Shown here piece after piece: positions 1-9,623 of a stretch of DNA of 48,987 nucleotides (its first letter is position 1; each line of letters starts with the position of its first letter). This DNA is from Zygnema cylindricum. Its lineage: Eukaryota; Streptophyta; Zygnematophyceae; Zygnematales; Zygnemataceae. Position numbers and translations under genes: made by a program. The DNA is taken from the NCBI GenBank assembly GCA_037447655.1, contig JBBHKE010000161.1:1-48987 (forward strand), written 5' to 3'. The notes below the pieces were generated by a model. The model saw only the letters and a program-made list of their open reading frames with translations. It was not told the origin of the DNA and searched no databases.

Positions 1-2
1 CG

Positions 3-104
3 GGAGGGGAGTGGTTCGAATTTCCGGAATTGACGGAGGAGGAAGACCTTCGACGCCCGAGATTGTTTTTTGAAAAGCCGAAACACTTTTTGGACACGCA
101 GTAG
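3..104 (+). CDS. NOA1: NOA1/RIF1 GTPase, last 33 codons, left-arm copy (partial)
   Basis: The reading frame entering at base 3 gives GGEWFEFPELTEEE, then DLRRPRLFFEKP, and ends at TAG 102-104. This is the C-terminal end of the plant NOA1/RIF1 family, which finishes with a TEWYQYRELTDKEEE-like stretch and RPKWYF. It is identical, base for base, to the end of the last exon of the minus-strand NOA1 gene at 46293-46396. The rest of this copy, if present, lies left of the window. Whether it is a functional second gene or only a duplicated 3' end cannot be decided here. Confidence 0.85.
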   Translation, partial: GGEWFEFPELTEEEDLRRPRLFFEKPKHFLDTQ

Positions 105-982
105 TTTTTCGGAAAAAAGTAGGTCACTGCTTTCTTTTTTTTTCTAATGGCGTATTCAGAGAAATGGAGGAGAAATGTTGTTGCGAGGGTTTTTGTAAGA
201 AGTGTAAGCTTGCTCTTCTGTACTGTTGGTGGAGTTTCTCGTATTTGTGGAAGAGGGAAGTGGGTTTTAATTTCTTTTTATTATTTTGTAAGGTAAAGGG
301 GTTATATGTTTATGTTGTTTGGTTGATTGCTGGGTAAGGAAGGAGGTAAATGAAAAGAAAGGTATATAATGAAACTGACAACATCCACACTAAATCTGTT
401 TTTTCCAGTATTTTCCATCATTTATCGCTAATCTTGGGTTTAATGTTTTGAAGTTAATCAAATTTTATGGTGTGAAAGTTAATTTTAGGAATTTTAGTGA
501 TAAGTTTTTTCAAGGAAAGATATGATGAAAAATATACCATCTTTGTAATGAGGAAAGAAAAAAAAGAAAGGGCAAATTGAAAGTGGGAAATGTCATGCAA
601 GATAAAAAAAAAAAAGTCAAAAACAACACTTGCAAAATGGCAAACAAAATGGACAAGCTAGAGATGTGAGTAAAAAGTAATGGATCACCAAAAATAAAAT
701 TATATGTTTTCATTAGGTCTTGTTCGTTAATTATTAGAAACTCAAATTGTAGGATAAGAACGGTCTCAAAACAAATCGAATACTCTATAGATGGTCCAAT
801 GTCGTACCACTTTCCCCAAGTTTCTATGTCAGCCTATTATTTTTGTTGTTATACTGTGAGATGTTAAAATCTGTGGTGAAGATACTGTGGTGTCTCTGTC
901 CACTGATTTTGGCTTCTCCATTATATTCTCAAATTTTCTTTAATTTGGGATTGTATTTGTAATGTCCATTTGCACTTGTCAT
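105..982. other. AT-rich 3' flank of the left NOA1 copy, no gene seen
   Basis: The sequence matches 45429-46292 in inverted orientation and is poly-A/T rich, with TATATAAT-like patches near 365 that could serve as polyadenylation-type sequence. No credible reading frame was seen. The last part, up to the copia LTR at 983, is also conserved in the other arm. Confidence 0.6.
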
Positions 983-1375
983 TGTGACAAATACATTGTT
1001 GGGAATTCCCACATTGACCAAGTGTTCGCGTGTCAGTTTCTGTGCCGTCTTGCCCGTTAGGTAACCTTTAGTTTTGTCTCCGTATGCAGTGTTGTGTGGT
1101 ACCTGCCATCTTTCCACTACACTATTTTGGTCTTGTCACGTGTGTGCACCGGTGTGCTGTGGGGCATGTTCCTCATTAATACATTCCAGTATATCTATTT
1201 CTAGGTGTTGTGCATTATATTTTGGTTAAGTTGGGGTTTTTAAGGTAGGGAGTGGAGCTTCTGTGAAAGTAAAGGATTGCAAGAAAAAATCCGGTATAGT
1301 GTGTTGCGTTGAGCTATGTTTATGGCAATGATATAGCAAATCTATGTATGTCGTCAAAAACGCTTCTGCTGGTGA
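983..1375 (+). repeat. 5' LTR of the left-arm Ty1/copia element
   Basis: The LTR starts TGTGACAAATACATTG, which aligns with TGTTAGCGAACATTG at the start of the 3' LTR (5283). Both share a GTTTAGTTTYGTCT block, a GTTGYRTGGTAC block and a GGWAGTRGAGCTT block further in. The 3' limit is approximate, because the copies diverge after the ATGTATGTCGTC stretch. No clean methionine-tRNA primer site was recognised. The matching LTR in the other arm is 45035-45428. Confidence 0.65.
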
Positions 1376-1559
1376 ATTTCTGGCGTGATTGTATCGTCCA
1401 GTTGTGGGGAAGGCAGCGCCTCGGGTTAAGAGTTTGTTACTCGTGCCTGAGTGAAGGTGTGATGGGGAGTACGAGGAAAAATAGTCCCTCTCTGTCATCG
1501 AGGCTTTCACCAGAGCCTCTGGAAGTCCCACATTCTCTTGGAGTAGTACCGTCCCATGA

Positions 1560-2184
1560 GCCGAGTGAAAGAGAGTGAAAGAGAGTTCAGTTTTGGAGGT
1601 GACAGGTGTGAATTCGTACAGGTTCAAGGAGTGGATGAGGTGAAGATGCAAATGAAGAAAAGAAGAAAAACAATGAGGAATGAGGGGAAGAATAATTATA
1701 ACCGGGCATGATAAATTAAAAAGCACGATGGTAAGCCATCTGAGTCCAAGGGTACAAAAGGGGTGGCAAGGCCAAAACTGAAAGAAAGGGAGTAGGGTCT
1801 CAGTTCCAGTGACAGTGAGAGTTTTGAAGAGAGCTCTGAAAGCATAGGGGATGGGAAAGCGAGGAGGGAATGGAAACGTTGAAGCATAGCAAAAGTCGAG
1901 GACGAAGATATGGATATAGATAATGAGACCAAGGATGACGAAGCCCCTTTTGAATGGCTGGAAAATCCGTGTTGTTCAATGGCTTAAATTACGATGTTTG
2001 GAAAAAGTACACGAAATTACTCATTTTGAAGAAATTGTGAAAGTTAGTGATAGAAGAAGAGGGGAAAACGAAGGATCCCAAGGAGTACCACTTTCTTACC
2101 AAGGACACTTTAGGTGAGGGGCTTCAAAATTTCATTATTTCCCTTTGACATTTCTTGGGATTTTGTTCGAGGTGAGAAGTCAAG
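1560..2184 (+). pseudogene. Copia leader and gag start (decayed), left arm
   Basis: A purine-rich leader is followed by an ATG at 1954 that opens a short gag-like frame with VLFNG.NYDVWKK, recalling the F.G.NY..W motif at the start of plant copia gag proteins. The better preserved copy is in the right arm, with ATG at 44588-44590 on the minus strand. The left copy has lost a short segment (the right arm has an extra TNGK-coding piece) and is shifted out of frame. It is non-functional. Confidence 0.5.
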
Positions 2185-2514
2185 GAGTGGATTATCGATT
2201 CAAGTGACCTTTGTCACGCTTGTGGGGATAAGACTTTATTCGAGGACATGACGGCCTTAACCAACCACGTGATTCCGGTTGTGTTTGATCCGACGCGAAA
2301 CTTGGTTGGGGAGTCAAAGGTTATGGATTTCCACGAGGATCTAGAATCCGTAATGGAATCTACAGGAAAAACCGAAGATTCAGATTTTGAAGAGAACCAC
2401 GAGCTGGAGGAGTTTCTGGAATATGCCAAAAAAGAATCGAATGAAGACGAAACTCTACAGGCTAAAGGGAAAATAGTTCGACCTGGCTCTGTATTCCGAT
2501 GCCGGGATTGATGA
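2185..2514 (+). pseudogene. Copia aspartic-protease-region remnant, left arm
   Basis: The frame reads EWIIDSSDLCH, then a C-G-D-K-TLFEDM stretch. This matches the WIIDSGAxxHM...lF context of Ty1/copia proteases, but the catalytic DSGA is degenerate (DSSD). An acidic stretch, HEDLESVMESTGKTED, follows and resembles the linkers of copia polyproteins. The integrase that should come next is missing. The right-arm copy is 44005-44345. Confidence 0.6.
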
Positions 2515-3225
2515 TAATTTGAGTTCCCGTTCTCCACAAAGAACTCAGTCTAGTTAGAAATTGACGACGAGTTTACCTTCCGTGAGTAAAGTAAATGACA
2601 AGGAGGAAGAAGTGACCGTATTTCAGTGCAGTACCCGAGAAACCAAGGGGAATAAACCAGAAAGAGTCATATAAACGAGTTGTCGGGGGTATTATACCTA
2701 TACCAATTAGTGAGTGAGTCAACGTCTGGATCTAGAAATTCGCAATCTTACACGCAGGGAGCATCGAAGATTGGGATAGTAAGTGAAAATTTGCATGGGA
2801 GAAAGAATATAAATTTGTGATATATAATGGTACATTTGAGGAGGTGGAGCCGCTAATTGGGAAAAAAAAAAAAAAGGTGATTGTTGCTAAAAGGGTGTTA
2901 AAGACGAAGATAGGTGCATCGGGGAAAGTTAAACACAAGAGGCAGTGGACTATTTAGGAAAAACCCGTGGCGAAATTCGACTCATTGAGAATGATTGTGG
3001 GTATGTTCGTGACCGGCAGAAAAGCATATACATGAAACGGACGCTGCAACGATTTTTTTAAATGGAGATTTTTAGGAGGAGGTTTATGTAAAAGGTCCAA
3101 GGGGGATCCATCTAAACCCAAAATGTCGTGGGGGTGCCATCAAAACCAAAAACACTGTGGCGATTTCATAAATCTTTGTACGACCTAAAAGAAGTGTTGG
3201 GAATTTGATGTTTACGGTTACACTA

Positions 3226-3840
3226 CACCGCGAATCGTAATTAGAGTAAATAACGCTAATTCGGTCGCCCTAAATTTCGACTCTACCACCTTAAATAGAG
3301 TAAATGATTCTAAATTTTTCATTATACTATTTAAGGTAAGGTTTAATTAGAGTAAAAAGTCTAATATAGGTTCGTTTTAAATAGTGTGGAGTACGGACGA
3401 CGTCTGACCGTGCAAAATTATACTTTTATAAGTAAAAAGGTACAAATAACGATTTAATAGAATCGCGCTCGCACGTGAAATCGCACTAAACATTAAATCA
3501 ATCACATCGAAAAAAAGTCGTTCGCATAACTCTCGTCCATCGACAGCATCGTCGTCAGTGTGAACATTAACTGACATTCAGCGCGACAAATAGTACTATC
3601 GTCATAATGAGGTCAAACTATACGGACTGACAGATTTTGTACGCCTACGTAATTTAGTGTTCATAATTACAGCGCGGATAATTATTGCCGACATAACCCA
3701 ATATAGAGTACTTAAATAAATTAGAGTAAACTTCCTCTGTGAAAAAGTTATAACACACAAATTAGCGTTCATAACTCTAATCGTTTTTTTTTTGTTTTTT
3801 AACTCTAATTTTTTCTTTACTCTAATTACGATTCGCGGTG
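3226..3840. mobile_element. Mariner-like MITE (TA target) inside the left-arm copia RT
   Basis: The terminal inverted repeats begin CACCGCGAATCGTAATTAG and the element ends with the exact complement. TA dinucleotides flank it at 3224-3225 and 3841-3842. The right arm lacks the element and has a single TA at the equivalent site (43291-43292), a natural empty site that proves a TA duplication. The element is 615 bases, AT-rich, with no transposase, so it is non-autonomous. A TA target fits the Tc1/mariner superfamily. The family name is not assigned. Confidence 0.88.
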
Positions 3841-4024
3841 TAGCTGTATTTGGGTTTTGTGACGTGTCGGTGAAGGGTTCAAATGAAGACTGAGTTATCA
3901 TTACAATTTATTTGGATGACTTTACCTTGACATCGCATAGTTTGGCTCTGATTAATGAGTTGACAATGCGTTTGGGACGGCATTTTAAGGTGACCGAAAT
4001 GGGAGTAGTGAGATGCATTTTTGG

Positions 4025-4493
4025 TAGTGTTGTGTAACGGCAAGAAACTTACCGCAATAAAGCCGATATCGATAGCTATCACTTTTCCAATAGTGAGGGG
4101 TCCCGATATATCGCTCTGAGACAAACAAATTCCTTATTGTCGATAAGTAGAAAAACATATAGTACTATATTATACTACTTTATAATGTACTATATTATGT
4201 TACTGCCTGTATAAAGCGTGGCATGCCACGTATGCCACGTATGAAAAAAAAAATGGTACTCTATGTAATAGGAATTCAGTATAGACAACTATCCGTATAT
4301 CTGTACGAAATAAACCGTACAGTTATCGCCGATAGTTATCGGTACCAGTGTTATCGCGATAAAAAACCGATAATATCGGTTTTTTATCGCGATAACACCA
4401 TTACCGATATATTTTGTCAATACATCAATTATCAGTGAGCGAAATAAAAAGGCAAATCGGTTACCGGCAAAACCCTTGCGATACACAACACTA
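4025..4493. mobile_element. Non-autonomous hAT element in the left-arm copia RT
   Basis: The ends are TAGTGTTGTGTA and TACACAACACTA, flanked by the perfect 8-base duplication ATTTTTGG (4017-4024 and 4494-4501), which is diagnostic of hAT transposition. The 469-base interior has many TATCGCGATA/CGATATATCG-type palindromes and no coding capacity. The same insertion with the same duplication is present in the other arm (42599-43089), so it predates the inverted duplication. Confidence 0.88.
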
Positions 4494-5269
4494 ATTTTTG
4501 GAATTGAGGTATTTCGTGATGTTTCAGGGATATCAAGTTAAGCCAAGAGAAATATTGTAAGGAGGTGTTGGCACTATTCTCCATGATTGAGGCTAAATAG
4601 CTTTCGTCTCCTTCGAATCCGAATGTGTATTAAAGTAAGTCAACGAGTTTGAATTTTGTGGATGTTTCGTATAGGGAGGAGTTCCACAACTTTATTCACC
4701 TTGTGTTGGGACCAGACAACGCATATTTGTTGCTCTTCCAATCAATAGTAGATATTGTCGGGCACCGAATAAGATTCATTGGGAATTCGTAAAGCATTTT
4801 TTTTGTATTTGGAAGTTAAACTAAGTAATAGATGTTTGTTTCTATTGGGTGGAAATTTGGAGTGTTATAGTTAATGCGTCGCAATTTAGGGAGTAGTTAT
4901 ATGTTTAAAAAAACATATTTTTGTTTATGTATTTGTTTTCAATGAAGCGACGATTCATGGAGCTCTCGACTCCAAGTAGTCAATGGTGGATATGAGTTTT
5001 GTTGAGGCCAAGTAAACATGGCACCTTGCCATGCTACAACGGTTTCAATTTGGGTGAAAAAATGCTTAAAGAGTTAGGCGTTATTCTTAGATGCATGGGA
5101 ATATTTCTAAAAAGCATGATTCATTAGAGATCTTTTGAGGGATAAGGAATTTGAATTTAATTTTGTACCTACTGTTGAGGAGTCTAACATGCTTGCCAAG
5201 TCAACCATGGTGGATATTGTGAGGTGCACACCGTGGCTATTCGTGCTACGAGGTGAGAGGATTCTCACA

Positions 5270-5633
5270 ATAAGAGGGGGAATGTTAGCGAACATTGTGA
5301 GAATCGACACCTCGACCGACCACACGGGCATGGGTCTTGTCTGTTCGGTTCGATTGTTTATTGTATGTACGTTTAGTTTCGTCTACGTACATAGTGTTGC
5401 ATGGTACTGTGCTTTTGGTCCAACTCACTGTTTTGGTTTAGTGAGATGTGTTTTGGTCTAGTGAGATGTTTGTGTGTACACGTCTGATTTGATTTTGGAG
5501 TGTTCGTGGGGAACGTTCTTCCGTGTCCTGCAATCTATGTTTTTGTAGTTTGAGCCTAAGTTAGGAAGTAGAGCTTTCGGGGGAGTGAGACATTTGTAAG
5601 AAAAACTTCGAAATGATATGGTGAATGCTCCCT
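5270..5633 (+). repeat. Polypurine tract and 3' LTR of the left-arm copia element
   Basis: TAAGAGGGGGAA (5271-5282) is a classic polypurine tract. The LTR starts right after it with TGTTAGCGAACATTG at 5283. The LTR ends near GAATGCTCCCT, where gypsy-derived sequence on the opposite strand begins. The right-arm LTR keeps about 50 bases near its end that are deleted here. Confidence 0.75.
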
Positions 5634-5639
5634 CAATTT

Positions 5640-6160
5640 TTTGACGATATCCTATCAATGATTCATTAAATGGATAAGATGTTTTCCATAAACACGATGT
5701 ACTATGACTCAAGCTTTTTATGAAGATGGCTAGCAATGCCATAGACTACCACAAAGCATCCTTCTACATAACCACCGAAGTTAGTCTCAACCCAATTATT
5801 GCCCCTACTCAAGCATACTATTACGTATTCCTCCTCGTTTATTCCCTACATGCTCGTACTTTAACATGTTACAACAAATTCCTCCCCGTTTATTCTTTAC
5901 AATTAAAATCGCATAAATTTCGGCCTTGTTGAAATTCATTTCTAGGTAGAGGTAGCTTGTGGTCAAGATGATGGAGAATTAGTGTACTACCAAGAGGAGT
6001 TTTTGGTTGTTGGAAAGTCAAAATCTTCTCAAGTCCCAATACAAAATGAACCACATTTTTTGAAAGTTTGTTCAAAGGTGAGGCAATCGTGCTAAAATCC
6101 AACACATATGTTTTTTTCCTCCGTGTGAAAGCATAAGATCCACTCAAGGGTGCGAACACC
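5640..6160 (-). pseudogene. Ty3/gypsy RT/RNase H fragment, left arm
   Basis: On the minus strand, LDFSTIASPLNKLSKNVV and then LTFQQPKTPLGSTLIL match the RT/RNase H junction of Ty3/gypsy elements (FS.IA.PLT.L......F.W....AF..LK..L...P.L). Further on, a degenerate NYGGY...LAVVYGI motif is the Y.a.EkE.LA.V..l block of gypsy RNase H. The fragment has stops and frameshifts. It abuts the copia 3' LTR in opposite orientation, and the same arrangement recurs at three other places in the window. Confidence 0.75.
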
Positions 6161-6628
6161 TTTAGATCAACAACTTAGTTAGACTATTTGACTCGCTTCT
6201 CATTGCATCTCGAACCATATTATTTGTTGTTGTTCGTTCTCCACCGACAAATAGACACCCTCTTGACCTGTAGTTTCACCACAAATGCAATGGGGTTAGC
6301 TTGAGTCACAAAAAAAAGTTGTGGCGAAGACAAAGTGAGCTAGGACGAAATTGGTGTTTCAACAAGCCAAGCTTATACTCATGGCCCCGAACAAAAGCGG
6401 AGGCAAACACTTACTTCTGTTGAAAGGAGTGCCTCAAGATTTTTTTTCAAATCAACAGCGGCTTCCTTATCAGATACATGTTCTCGCACCCATGAGTTGC
6501 TTACGGCGATTAGGGAAGGAATGGAGAAACTTGTACTTGAGCTTGAACCGCTAAAAACAAACAAGGAGAGAACAAGTACTGCTCAATGTAGTTTGCAATG
6601 TTTGAAATCAATATCAATGTTTCAACTA
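6161..6628. other. Decayed sequence beside the gypsy fragment, no gene recognised
   Basis: This stretch is conserved with about 40400-40840 in the other arm. It probably belongs to the same gypsy element, but I recognise no protein motif. A pair of overlapping short frames on opposite strands near 6351-6564 has no family match. Confidence 0.4.
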
Positions 6629-7138
6629 GTGTTGTGGATCGCCAAATTTCATATTGTGATAATTACATAACCGATAGTTTTGATTATCGAACGGTTAACG
6701 ACCTCAATATATCGGTCTGTGGCGAAAAAAAATGTTTTCACCGATATGTAAATAAATATGTAGTATTACGATAAAGTAAAACTTGAAAATATTTTAAGTT
6801 TTTTTACGCGATTTTATGATTTATAATAAGTATTCTTCTTCATTACTTTAAAATGAAGTATTCTTCTTCATTACTTTAACGCTACTTACAAAGACTAACA
6901 AATTTATAAATTTAATCAACATGTGAAAGCCATTTAGCGTTGTAAAAGTGGAATGTCACAAAGGTAGATTTTCAGAAGGACGTTTTGTAAGAAGAAAGGC
7001 TTGTCATACATGACATCCATTTTTCCGAACAGAAATAGAGTGGCTAGCACTGAATGGAAATTATATAGATTAGTGATAGTGTTGTTTTAATGTTGATAAC
7101 ACCAGTTTATGATTTTGGCTCAAAAATAGTCGTGACAA
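6629..7138. repeat. Short AT-rich repeat, copy 1 (one hAT-like end)
   Basis: The outer end begins TAGTGTTGTGGATCGCC, like the hAT element at 4025. The other end is GTCGTGACAAGTGTT and is shared with copies at 16728 and 39898. Homologous copies lie at about 16728-17290 and 39894-40398. Inside are CCGATATGTAAATAAATATG and a small GTATTCTTCTTCATTACTTT tandem duplication (6828-6880) that is private to this copy. No coding capacity. Confidence 0.55.
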
Positions 7139-7590
7139 GTGTTATTGACGATAAAAACGATATGCGATGTAGTTTTGATGTTTGTCGTAGGAAAAGACTT
7201 TATTTTGTTTGTTCGTAGGTACAGCAGTGTGGTTAAGTTTGGTCGCGCGTCACGTCGTTCATTTTGTTTCATTTGTGTTTCGTGTGTATTGTTTTTTTCG
7301 TTTTGTTTTCGTGCGACTTTTGTTACGTCCGGACTTTTAGTACTGTGTTTTCCTCAGTACAGGTCTTTTACTGTACTGTAGTTCGTTTCTGACTTTCTGG
7401 TCGGTCCTTATTATGCGTCTAAGTACAATGTGTCGTTTGCGGATTCGATTCTTCACTTAGAATCAAATTGCGAATATCTTGTCTCCATCACTCCATGTTG
7501 TGTTTAAATGTTTACGACCATTCAATGTATGTATTGTGAGCTGATGATGTTTTATTTGACTTCAATTTCGCTTTCCCATCGAGCAAATTT
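7139..7590. other. Conserved arm segment without a recognised gene; empty site at 7374
   Basis: It matches about 39010-39130 plus 39696-39890 of the other arm. The TA at 7374-7375 is the unoccupied target of the 558-base element that sits in the right arm at 39134-39691. A TTTCGTGTGTATTG-rich stretch gives only low-complexity frames. No function is seen. Confidence 0.6.
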
Positions 7591-7845
7591 TAGTTTTTGT
7601 CCGAGCTATGACTAGTGTGGATCCTATCATTGTAGCGGGAACCAACCCTCGTCGACTTTCGGGACCGCGTGTCGTCCACAGAGAAATGACGGTAGACGCC
7701 GCGAGGGCGGAACTTCCTAGGTAAGCTGCCGGCGGTGAGTCGGCCGCGAAAGAGACGGACCCCGAATGTCACAATTCCGTCATTCCGCCAGGTACAATAA
7801 ATAGTCGGCCAATGGGAGCGAACTGACGGGTTATTTATAAGTTTA
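7591..7845 (-). promoter_or_regulatory. GC-rich promoter-like segment with conserved small ORF, left arm
   Basis: Read on the minus strand there is TTATAAATAACCCGTCA (TATA-like, near 7840), then CCATTGGCCGAC (CCAAT-type), then a frame containing GIVTFGVRLFRGRLTAG and HFSVDDTRSRK. The matching plus-strand copy is at 38687-38960 and keeps the same frame, with about a dozen differences over roughly 190 bases by eye. It is more GC-rich than its surroundings, so it may be a captured promoter and first-exon fragment. No protein family is recognised. Confidence 0.45.
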
Positions 7846-7865
7846 AAACAAAAATAATATACGGT

Positions 7866-8108
7866 TCCGCGGCTACTAAACATAATGAATTGTACTTTTC
7901 ACTTTAAAAGGTACGTTTCTGTACGGTCTGACTATGACCGTACATCACACTATTTAAAATATGATGTACTTCCGATTTGTACGGTACTTGGAAAATAACC
8001 CTAAATGGCGTACAGAAAAAAATAGAATAAGCTACGCTATTGGAGAATTAAAAAAAAAAAAAAGCGGGACGGAATTAGCGTACACTATGATAATAGAGAT
8101 TGGCGGTG
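7866..8108. mobile_element. Truncated mariner-like MITE fragment
   Basis: The sequence from CCGCGGCTACTAAAC to GATTGGCGGTG matches the inner part and right end of the complete element at 39134-39691, including the TGTACTT..CTTTAAAAGGTACG hairpin, a GTACGGTCTGAC..GACCGTAC inverted pair and the poly-A AGCGGGACGG block. The left end is missing. The right end touches the next element through a shared GTGTACAC junction. Confidence 0.6.
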
Positions 8109-8148
8109 TACACCGCGAATCGCTATTAGCGTATTGAACGCTAATTTG

Positions 8149-8588
8149 TAGCGTTGGGTATCGGGTAGTTTCATATCGCGAGGATTTCGATATTCGATAT
8201 ATCGAATATCGATCGAGCAGATTCCTCGATATATCGTACCGGGACCAACATAAATTATCGCGATATATATCGCAAAAGTTGGGTGTCCGTACAGTAAGAG
8301 TACGTAAAACCGTACTAAAAATGGTACGGATAATCGTACGGATTTATCTCCCCCCCCCCCCCCCCCCCCCCCACTGAGCGCTCGGGGGGGGGGGGGGGGG
8401 GGGGGGGACGGGGGTGTTTTGAAAAAAAAAAAAAAAAAAAACATTTTCGATATATCGTCGATACGATATATTGGCGATATATCGCGATAATTTGGTTTTC
8501 GATATATCGAAGCGATATATCGATTATCGGGTACCTGAAATTCGATATATATCGAATATCGGCAAAAGGTCCTCGATACCCAACACTA
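8149..8588. mobile_element. Non-autonomous hAT element with CGATATATCG palindromes and a C/G hairpin
   Basis: The ends are TAGCGTTGGGTATCG and CGATACCCAACACTA, with the perfect 8-base duplication CTAATTTG at 8141-8148 and 8589-8596. The interior is densely packed with the palindrome CGATATATCG and variants (at least five copies, clustered near both ends). Subterminal transposase-binding motifs are known in hAT elements, so that is a reasonable inference. A C23/G24 hairpin sits in the middle. Confidence 0.87.
8350..8407. repeat. C23-G24 foldback hairpin
   Basis: A run of 23 C (8350-8372) is separated by 11 bases from a run of 24 G (8384-8407). The separator contains the self-complementary GAGCGCTC, so the whole can fold almost perfectly. 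A run of A follows (about 8421-8441). G runs of this length can also form quadruplexes. It could be an assembly or sequencing artefact. Confidence 0.85.
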
Positions 8589-9122
8589 CTAATTTGGTTC
8601 CCCCAAATTGTGACCCAAATTCTCAAATAGAATAATCCATACTATTTTTCAAAAACCCTAATTTCTAAATAGAGTAAATGATTTCTTTTAAATTTTCAAA
8701 TTCCCAATCAGCGATGATAACAATAATTATTTTTATACGCTATTTAATCTTATACGCTAATATAGATTCGTGGTGTACACTATTTAAAAACTGTCCAAAT
8801 TAAAGTCGTTAACGCTAATTGACGATACCTATATTAACGTAAAAAAGCCATTAAAGTTATTAATTTTATTTTAGGATCGAGGGTCAAAATTTGGGGGCAC
8901 CAAATTAGTGTTATTAACGCTAATAGCGATTCAAGGTGTACCGTTAGTTGAAACTTCTGGTTGAAATAAAGTAAACTGAGGCATCAAAACAACAAAGTCA
9001 AGCGCATGCGAAGGTTCCTCCCACCAAATGAAGTGTTGTAGAGTTGCAAGCCGACAAGTGAGTGTACATTCATAATCAAAGCAGTGTATAGAAAAAACAA
9101 AATCCAAAAAAAGAGTACAGTG

Positions 9123-9623
9123 CACCGTGAATCGCTTGTATTGTTAATAATACCATATCTGCGCCCCCAAGTTTTGACTCTTTAACCTTAAAAAGAATTA
9201 ATAATACTCATTTTTTCTTTTATGTTATCAACGATATATTTTAATTAGCATTTATAACTATAATTTGGGCAGTTCTAAAATAGTGTAGTATACGAAAAGT
9301 GTTAGTCGGTACTAAACTTGCTACAAATTTTGTGAGTCCTTACAAAAAAACATCAAACAAAGGCGTCAACGCGCAAAACTGAGTGCGTCGACACAAAAAA
9401 GCGCACTCAAATTTGATTAACATTCATAAAGACGAGGGCCAGTTGCGAGAACTTGTACTCCCCTGATGTGAACACAGGCTATAGCGGCTTCACTATGGGA
9501 ATGTATATCCAAATTAGTGTTAGATGGATAAATTGGCGTTAATGTATTGTTGGCGCTATAATTATTAACACTTATTATTTATTTACTTCAATAATTTATT
9601 AACGCTATAAGAGATTCAAGGTG
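9123..9623. mobile_element. Mariner-like MITE, degenerate ends
   Basis: The left end is CACCGTGAATCGCTTG and the right end AGAGATTCAAGGTG followed by TA. The left flank is TG instead of TA. The interior block 9294-9510 (GTTAGTCGGTACTAAACTTG and GCGCACTCAAATTTGATT) is repeated in the same orientation at about 22833-23060, which I read as a truncated relative. Confidence 0.6.

Larger units (their letters stand above)
2575..5269 (+). pseudogene. Ty1/copia reverse transcriptase-RNase H pseudogene, left arm
   Basis: Fragments in several frames follow the copia order: KRVLKTKIGASGKVKH, then FDSLRMIVGMF, then DAATIFLNGDF, then LWRFHKSLYDLKE. These are followed by the polymerase box, here YLDD near 3910 where the right arm keeps YVDD, and then LGIEV, SQEKYCKEV, HWEFVKH and EFEFNFVPTVEESNMLAK. 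The last is the C-terminal ADMLTKP-type end of copia RNase H. A TAG at 3073-3075 follows FLNGDF, and the same stop is present in the right arm, so the element was dead before the duplication. It is interrupted by a TA-flanked element (3226-3840) and a hAT element (4025-4493). Confidence 0.85.
1..7845. repeat. Left arm of the 46-kb outer palindrome
   Basis: The arm matches the reverse complement of about 38687-46400 in the same order: NOA1 last exon, AT-rich flank, copia element, gypsy fragment, short repeat, GC-rich promoter-like segment. The outermost 104 bases are identical between arms. Elsewhere there are many substitutions and small indels, and two private transposon insertions. The outer limit lies to the left of the window. 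The inner limit is near 7845, at the stretch matching the TATA-like sequence around 38690. By eye the arm is real. Exact percent identity needs an alignment. Confidence 0.93.
8111..8938. mobile_element. Mariner-like MITE carrying a nested hAT element
   Basis: The ends are CACCGCGAATCGCTATTAGCG and CGCTAATAGCGATTCAAGGTG, flanked by TA at 8109-8110 and 8939-8940. It is interrupted by the hAT element at 8149-8588. Without that insertion it is about 380 bases. No coding capacity. Confidence 0.8.

Noticed and set aside
1226-1726. 166-codon minus-strand gene in the copia LTR and leader
   Set aside because: It overlaps the LTR and purine-rich leader on the antisense strand and has no recognised motif. 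The right-arm equivalent differs in frame and length.
8085-8444. Proline/glycine-rich protein near 8.1-8.6 kb
   Set aside because: The proline and glycine runs come from the C/G homopolymer hairpin in a non-coding hAT element.
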